Source: CBDDFQ01 sp965227035 (GTDB lineage Bacteria > Pseudomonadota > Gammaproteobacteria > Burkholderiales > Burkholderiaceae_C). Taken from it: DNA of 64,000 nt. Positions 58,981 through 64,000 of the stretch are shown here, piece after piece. A program made the position numbers and the translations under genes. Numbering within the stretch: the first letter of the stretch is position 1; each line of letters opens with the position of its first letter. The stretch lies in assembly GCA_965227035.1 (NCBI GenBank), contig OZ245724.1, positions 124,001 through 188,000 on the forward strand, written 5' to 3'. Under the pieces are notes generated by a model that was not told where the DNA came from, ran no database searches, and saw nothing but the letters and a program-made list of their open reading frames with translations.

Positions 58981-61899
58981 ATGCAGCTTTCAGTCACTAC
59001 TCCGTCTTCCGTCGAGGCTGGTCTCAACACTAACATCAATCCCGTCAAAGGATCGGATACCGCAGGTACCGTCAACAACCCTTTGGCTCATTACCAGATC
59101 ATTCGCCGTAACGGCGCAGTCGTTCCTTTCGAGCCCAACAAAATCGCGATTGCGATGATGAAAGCTTTCCTCGCAGTGCACGGCACTCAGGGCGCGGCAT
59201 CCGCCAGCGTTCGCGAAGTCGTCGATGTGCTGACGCAAAACGTCGTGCGCGCCATGGTTCGTTCGCGTCCGGGCGGCGGCACCTTCCATATAGAAGACGT
59301 GCAGGATCAGGTCGAGCTCGGCTTGATGCGCGGCGGTCACCACGAAATCGCGCGTGCATATGTTCTGTATCGCGAACGTCGCACGCAGGAGCGCTCCAGC
59401 CATGTCGAGCAGCCCGCAGCTCCGCAGTTCCATGTCATCGACGGCGGCAAGCGCGTTCCTCTCGACCTGCGCCAGCTCCATAGCCTGATCGAATCTGCCT
59501 GTTCCAACCTCGGTTCCGAAATCAAGGCCGATCCGATTGCCGCAGAAACGATGCGCAACCTGTACGACGGCGTACCGATCGACGAGGTCTACAAGGCTTC
59601 GATCCTCGCTGCCCGTACCCTGATCGAAAAAGATCCCGACTACACCTACGCAACTGCACGCCTGTTGCTGCACACGATTGCCAAGGAAGTTTTGGGACAC
59701 GCAGTGACCCCGGCCGAAATGGCAGCCAGCTACGTCGAATATTTCCCCGGCTTCATCAAGAAGGGTGTCGAAAACGATTTGCTCGACGAACGCCTGCTGC
59801 AGTTCGACTTGCCGAAGCTCGCTAACGCGCTCAAGGCCGAACGCGACATGCAGTTCGACTATCTCGGTCTGCAGACGCTGTATGACCGCTACTTCCTGCA
59901 CGTTCGCAAGTCGCGCATCGAATTGCCCCAGGCATTTTTCATGCGCGTGGCCATGGGCCTGTCGCTCAACGAAGTCGATCGCGAAGCACGCGCCATCGAG
60001 TTCTACGAAGTTCTGTCGTCGTTCGATTTCATGTCGAGCACGCCTACGCTGTTCAACAGCGGCACGCTTCGCTCGCAACTGTCGTCCTGCTACCTGACGA
60101 CCGTTCCCGACGATCTGGACGGCATCTACGAATCGATCAAGGAAAACGCACTGCTGTCGAAATTCGCCGGCGGTCTGGGCAACGACTGGACTCGCGTTCG
60201 CGCATTGGGCTCGCATATCAAGGGCACCAACGGCGAATCGCAAGGCGTGGTTCCGTTCCTGAAAGTGGTGAACGACACGGCAGTTGCCGTGAACCAGGGC
60301 GGCAAACGCAAGGGCGCTGTCTGCACGTATCTGGAATCATGGCATCTGGACATGGAAGAGTTTCTGGAACTGCGCAAGAACACCGGCGACGATCGCCGCC
60401 GCACGCACGACATGAACACCGCCAACTGGATCCCCGATCTGTTCATGCGCCGCGTGATGGAAAAGGGCGAGTGGACCTTGTTCTCGCCGTCCAACGTTCC
60501 CGATCTGCATGACAAGTTCGGTGCCGATTTCGAGAAAGCGTACGTGGCGTATGAACAAAAAGCGGCCCGCGGTGAACTCACCCCGTATCGCACAGTTCAA
60601 GCCGCCGACATGTGGCGCAAGATGCTCACCATGCTTTTCGAAACCGGACATCCCTGGATCACGTTCAAGGATGCCTGCAATGTCCGTTCACCCCAGCAAC
60701 ACGCCGGTGTCGTGCATTCGTCCAACCTCTGCACCGAAATCACGCTCAACACGAGCGACACCGAAACCGCAGTCTGCAACCTCGGCTCGGTCAACCTGAT
60801 CCAGCATTTGAAGGACGGCCAGATCGATCACGAGAAACTCAAGAAGACAATCTCGACCGCGATGCGCATGCTCGACAACGTGATCGACATCAACTACTAC
60901 GCAGTCAAGAAGGCGCGCGATTCCAACATGCGTCATCGCCCTGTGGGCTTGGGCGTGATGGCATTCCAGGACGCGCTGTATGAACTGCGCATTCCCTACG
61001 CATCGCAAGCTGCAGTCGAATTCGCCGATCGTTCGATGGAAGCGATCTGCTACTACGCTTACTGGGCATCGACCGAGCTGGCTCGCGAACGCGGTCAGTA
61101 CGCGTCGTACCGCGGTTCGCTGTGGGACAAGGGCATCCTGCCGATGGATACGCTCGATCTGCTGGCCCGCGAACGCGGCGGTTACGTCGAAGTCGATCGT
61201 TCGTCGACCATGGACTGGGATGCACTCCGCAAGAAGATCGCAGCCGACGGCATGCGCAACTCCAACTGCGTCGCCATCGCCCCCACCGCAACCATCTCGA
61301 ACATCATCGGCGTCGATGCCTGCATCGAACCCTGCTTCGGTAATCTGTCGGTCAAGTCCAACCTCTCCGGCGAATTCACGGTCATCAACGGCAACCTCGT
61401 TCGCGATCTGAAGCGCCTCGGAATCTGGGACGACGTGATGGTGATGGATCTGAAGCACTTCGACGGTTCGCTGCAACCCATCGACCGTGTGCCGGAAGAA
61501 ATCAAATCGCTGTACGCCACTGCATTCGAAGTCGAGCCCAAGTGGCTGGTCGAAGCGGCATCGCGTCGTCAGAAGTGGATCGATCAGGCGCAATCGCTGA
61601 ACATCTACATGGCAGGCGCATCTGGCAAGAAGCTCGACGACACCTACAAGCTCGCATGGGTTCGCGGTCTGAAGACCACTTACTACCTGCGCACACGCGG
61701 CGCGACGCAAGCAGAAAAATCGACCGTGAAAGCGGGCGGCATGAATGCAGTTTCGTCCGGCGCAGACGTCAACAGCGGCAGCACGATGAGTGCGCTCGAC
61801 GCGGCGGCTGCTGCAGCGCGAGCTCAGATGAGTGCAGGCCCCGCAACCGACATCGCGTTCTGCGGAGTCGACGATCCGACATGCGAGTCATGTCAGTAA
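58981..61899 (+). CDS. nrdA: Ribonucleoside-diphosphate reductase alpha subunit, class Ia
   Basis: This is the catalytic subunit converting NDPs to dNDPs. It has 972 residues, longer than E. coli NrdA (761), because it carries two N-terminal ATP-cone modules: YQIIRRNGAVVPFEPNKIAI near residue 38 and FHVIDGGKRVPLDLRQLH near residue 150. Active-site parts include SSCYLTTVPDDLDGIY, SNLCTEITLNT, AVCNLGSVNL and VAIAPTATISNIIG; the C-terminal CESC pair reduces the active site. AGAGGAAACC supports the ATG at 58981, not the TTG at 58960. It is preceded by two NrdR boxes. Confidence 0.97.
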   Translation: MQLSVTTPSSVEAGLNTNINPVKGSDTAGTVNNPLAHYQIIRRNGAVVPFEPNKIAIAMMKAFLAVHGTQGAASASVREVVDVLTQNVVRAMVRSRPGGGTFHIEDVQDQVELGLMRGGHHEIARAYVLYRERRTQERSSHVEQPAAPQFHVIDGGKRVPLDLRQLHSLIESACSNLGSEIKADPIAAETMRNLYDGVPIDEVYKASILAARTLIEKDPDYTYATARLLLHTIAKEVLGHAVTPAEMAASYVEYFPGFIKKGVENDLLDERLLQFDLPKLANALKAERDMQFDYLGLQTLYDRYFLHVRKSRIELPQAFFMRVAMGLSLNEVDREARAIEFYEVLSSFDFMSSTPTLFNSGTLRSQLSSCYLTTVPDDLDGIYESIKENALLSKFAGGLGNDWTRVRALGSHIKGTNGESQGVVPFLKVVNDTAVAVNQGGKRKGAVCTYLESWHLDMEEFLELRKNTGDDRRRTHDMNTANWIPDLFMRRVMEKGEWTLFSPSNVPDLHDKFGADFEKAYVAYEQKAARGELTPYRTVQAADMWRKMLTMLFETGHPWITFKDACNVRSPQQHAGVVHSSNLCTEITLNTSDTETAVCNLGSVNLIQHLKDGQIDHEKLKKTISTAMRMLDNVIDINYYAVKKARDSNMRHRPVGLGVMAFQDALYELRIPYASQAAVEFADRSMEAICYYAYWASTELARERGQYASYRGSLWDKGILPMDTLDLLARERGGYVEVDRSSTMDWDALRKKIAADGMRNSNCVAIAPTATISNIIGVDACIEPCFGNLSVKSNLSGEFTVINGNLVRDLKRLGIWDDVMVMDLKHFDGSLQPIDRVPEEIKSLYATAFEVEPKWLVEAASRRQKWIDQAQSLNIYMAGASGKKLDDTYKLAWVRGLKTTYYLRTRGATQAEKSTVKAGGMNAVSSGADVNSGSTMSALDAAAAAARAQMSAGPATDIAFCGVDDPTCESCQ

Positions 61900-61941
61900 G
61901 CACGGGTCGATGATCGACTCGATGCACGTGAGCAACACAAT

Positions 61942-61988
61942 GAAACAACGATGTGAACGAGCACTTTCTTTTTCACAACGTTGCTTTC
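61942..61988 (+). other. Long hairpin in the nrdA-nrdB intergenic mRNA
   Basis: CAACGATGTGAA at 61946-61957 pairs with TTCACAACGTTG at 61972-61983 with one mismatch, around a 14-base loop; GAAA and TTTC outside extend the stem past a one-base bulge. No T run follows, so it is not a standard terminator. It may protect or pause the transcript between the two subunit genes. Confidence 0.55.
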
Positions 61989-62013
61989 ATAATTTGAAGT
62001 ATTGGAACCCTCT

Positions 62014-63249
62014 ATGTTGACCTGGGACGAAGAAGTCAAGCCTTCCTTTAACAAGGACACGCAGCTCGGACTGCAACAGTCAAACCCCAGCGGTTTCTCC
62101 GGTAACCGCTCGGCGGAGTCACCGTCTCTTTCAGCTGCGACTTCATTCGTAGTTCAATCGGCAAGCGCACTTCCTGCAACCAGTGCAGTGGTCGCACAAG
62201 CTGCACCAGCGCAGAAAACTTCGACACCGCATCGCCGCGTGAATGCGGCAGACAAGCGAATCATCAACGGCCAGACCGATGTGAATCAGCTGGTGCCGTT
62301 CAAGTACAAATGGGCTTGGGAAAAATATCTCGCGACCTGCGCAAACCACTGGATGCCGCAGGAAGTGAACATGACGCGTGACATCGCGTTGTGGAAAGAC
62401 CCGAACGGACTCACCGAAGACGAACGTCGCATCATCAAGCGGAATCTCGGATTCTTCGTGACCGCCGATTCGCTTGCAGCCAACAACATCGTGCTCGGCA
62501 CGTACCGTCACATCACTGCTCCCGAGTGCCGCCAGTTCCTGCTACGCCAGGCATTCGAAGAAGCGATTCATACGCACGCGTATCAGTACATTGTGGAATC
62601 GCTCGGTCTGGACGAGAGCGAAATTTTCAACGCATACAACGAAGTCACTTCGATCCGCGACAAGGACGAGTTCCTGATCCCGTTCATCGAAGCGATCATG
62701 GATCCGAACTTCCACACCGGAACTCCCGAGACCGATCAGACTTTGCTGAAGTCGCTTATCGTTTTCGCGTGCCTCATGGAAGGCCTGTTCTTCTACGTCG
62801 GCTTCACGCAGATTCTTGCGCTGGGCCGTCAGAACAAGATGACCGGTGCCGCAGAGCAATATCAATACATCCTTCGCGATGAATCGATGCACTGCAATTT
62901 CGGCATCGATTTGATCAACCAGCTGAAGCTCGAAAATCCGCATCTGTGGACCGCCGAATTCAAGACAGAGATCAAGGCCTTGTTCATGAAAGCGGTCGAA
63001 CTCGAATACAAATATGCGGAAGACACGATGCCTCGCGGCGTTCTCGGCATGAATGCTTCGATGTTCAAGGGATATTTGCGTTACATTGCAAACCGTCGTG
63101 CAACGCAGATTGGTTTGGAAGCGCTGTTCCCGAACGAAGAAAATCCGTTCCCCTGGATGAGCGAAATGATTGACCTGAAGAAGGAACGCAACTTCTTCGA
63201 AACCCGCGTGATTGAATATCAATCGGGCGGCGCTCTCAGCTGGGACTGA
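62014..63249 (+). CDS. nrdB: Ribonucleoside-diphosphate reductase beta subunit, class Ia
   Basis: This 411-residue ferritin-like subunit carries the di-iron tyrosyl radical. Metal and radical residues visible are Glu183, His186 and Tyr190 in EEAIHTHAYQY (the E-x-x-H-x3-Y pattern of class Ia) and a later ESMHCNFG helix with Glu and His ligands. The first 75 residues before RRVNAADKRI are a Ser/Ala-rich extension. The ATG at 62014 was chosen over a TTG at 62002; the ribosome site is weak, so coupling to the nrdA transcript through the intergenic hairpin is plausible. It pairs with nrdA 114 bases upstream. Confidence 0.96.
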   Translation: MLTWDEEVKPSFNKDTQLGLQQSNPSGFSGNRSAESPSLSAATSFVVQSASALPATSAVVAQAAPAQKTSTPHRRVNAADKRIINGQTDVNQLVPFKYKWAWEKYLATCANHWMPQEVNMTRDIALWKDPNGLTEDERRIIKRNLGFFVTADSLAANNIVLGTYRHITAPECRQFLLRQAFEEAIHTHAYQYIVESLGLDESEIFNAYNEVTSIRDKDEFLIPFIEAIMDPNFHTGTPETDQTLLKSLIVFACLMEGLFFYVGFTQILALGRQNKMTGAAEQYQYILRDESMHCNFGIDLINQLKLENPHLWTAEFKTEIKALFMKAVELEYKYAEDTMPRGVLGMNASMFKGYLRYIANRRATQIGLEALFPNEENPFPWMSEMIDLKKERNFFETRVIEYQSGGALSWD

Positions 63250-63433
63250 GGCACACGAGAATATTTAGAAGAATGATTTTTGAATTCGCATTCGTCCTCG
63301 ATCGCACCAAAGAGTGTGGCGTCGATGAGTGCTCCCGAGTTCATGGCGCTGGGTTTTTGCCCAACCCCATGAATCGCTTTGTGCGATCCAACATGTACGA
63401 AGCGCTCTTTGCAACTTGATCAAGGAGAAAATA

Positions 63434-63922
63434 ATGGCAACTGCGAAAAAAATGGCGGCTAAGAAAGCCCCAGCAAAAAAGGCCCCTGCTAAAAAAGTAG
63501 CGGCAAAGAAAGTAGCGACCAAGAAGGTAGCTGCTAAGAAGGCTCCTGCGAAGAAGGCAGTAGCTAAGAAGGCTCCTGCGAAGAAGGTAGCAGCCAAGAA
63601 GGTAGCAACGAAGAAAGTTGCAGCCAAGAAGGCTCCCGCGAAGAAGGTAGCGACCAAGAAGGTTGCCGCCAAGAAGACTGCTGCTAAAAAGGCTCCCGCC
63701 AAAAAGGCTGCAGTAAAGAAGACCGCGGCTAAGAAGGCTCCTGCCAAAAAGGCTGCGGCCAAGAAAAAGCCTGCTGCCAAGAAAGCAGCGAAGAAGCCTG
63801 CTGCCAAGAAAGCCGCGAAAGCACCTGCTGCAAAACCTGCCGCTGCTGCTCCGGCTCCTGCCGCACAGACCACACTGAACCCCCAAGCTGCATGGCCGTT
63901 TCCTACGGCAAGCAAGCCCTAA
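63434..63922 (+). CDS. Histone H1-like Lys/Ala/Pro-rich DNA-binding protein
   Basis: This 162-residue protein is made almost wholly of repeated KKAPAKK, KKVAAKK and KKVATKK pentapeptide-like units (about residues 5-140), followed by an Ala/Pro segment and a short tail (NPQAAWPFPTASKP). It is very basic and resembles AlgP/H1-like proteins that bind DNA non-specifically; such genes are common in Burkholderiales and Bordetella. AAGGAG at 63422-63427 fixes the ATG at 63434; the longer frame from 63329 lacks support. It follows nrdB after 184 bases in which I see no gene. Confidence 0.88.
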   Translation: MATAKKMAAKKAPAKKAPAKKVAAKKVATKKVAAKKAPAKKAVAKKAPAKKVAAKKVATKKVAAKKAPAKKVATKKVAAKKTAAKKAPAKKAAVKKTAAKKAPAKKAAAKKKPAAKKAAKKPAAKKAAKAPAAKPAAAAPAPAAQTTLNPQAAWPFPTASKP

Positions 63923-63942
63923 GTTCAGCAGGTAATTGCTTG

Positions 63943-63972
63943 AAGCCCGATGCTCACGCGTCGGGCTTTTTT
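63943..63972 (+). terminator. Terminator after the histone H1-like gene
   Basis: AAGCCCGA at 63943-63950 pairs perfectly with TCGGGCTT at 63961-63968 across a 10-base loop, and a run of T follows. Confidence 0.88.
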
Positions 63973-64000
63973 ACTTTTTGCCTGGAATTACTTCAGATCG

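Noticed and set aside
63440..63850. Repetitive AAGAAGG-rich DNA as a possible regulatory repeat
   Set aside because: It is fully explained by the Lys/Ala codons of the H1-like protein.

Overview
The window is GC-rich chromosomal DNA from a betaproteobacterium, most likely of the order Burkholderiales. The evidence is gene content and order: a complete dcw cluster running from mraZ to ftsZ with lpxC attached and no murB, a Bug-type (tripartite tricarboxylate) solute receptor, the ypjD/PP0621-family/pilS/pilR/ampD/nrdA/nrdB/histone-H1-like series, and a DksA with a Cys-poor zinc-finger region. Genus cannot be fixed from the sequence alone. No rRNA, tRNA, insertion sequence, prophage or CRISPR array was recognised.

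Layout. 1-6.5 kb: two paralogous beta-propeller surface proteins (the first cut by the window edge) flank an FAD-dependent dehydrogenase, the RNase P RNA gene rnpB and a NUDIX-metallo-beta-lactamase fusion enzyme. 6.6-14.4 kb: dapF, a DUF484 gene, xerC, rlmI, a CobW-family metal chaperone, a long-tailed dksA and a STAS-domain protein. 14.6-33.2 kb: the division and cell-wall cluster mraZ-rsmH-ftsL-ftsI-murE-murF-mraY-murD-ftsW-murG-murC-ddl-ftsQ-ftsA-ftsZ-lpxC, preceded by a promoter overlapped by four 10-bp-spaced MraZ-type repeats. 33.3-35.5 kb: thiC under a TPP riboswitch. 35.5-36.7 kb: an unrecognised protein with a 12-bp minisatellite linker. 36.8-39 kb (minus strand): ruvC, a CdsA-like gene and a PlsC-like acyltransferase. 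39-42.9 kb: sulfatase plus Bug receptor operon, divergent from an AraC-family regulator. 42.9-46.5 kb: a glutathione S-transferase, xthA, a small exported protein and miaB. 46.5-52.4 kb: glrK, a QseG-like lipoprotein, glrR and opgH. 52.4-58.7 kb: ffh, ypjD, a small PP0621-family protein, pilS, pilR and ampD. 58.8-64 kb: nrdA, nrdB and a histone-H1-like protein.

The most interesting new inference is regulatory. Directly downstream of glrR and upstream of opgH (osmoregulated periplasmic glucan synthase) is a textbook sigma-54 promoter preceded by two near-identical TGTC-N10-GACA palindromes (the published GlrR operator pattern) and two perfect IHF consensus matches. This suggests that in this lineage the GlrK/GlrR envelope two-component system controls glucan synthesis; in enterics it is known for glmY and rpoE. 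Other points worth checking are the DksA with a histone-like tail and only one of four zinc cysteines, the NrdR box pair and the nrdA-nrdB intergenic hairpin, the STAS protein next to dksA, and the minisatellite protein.
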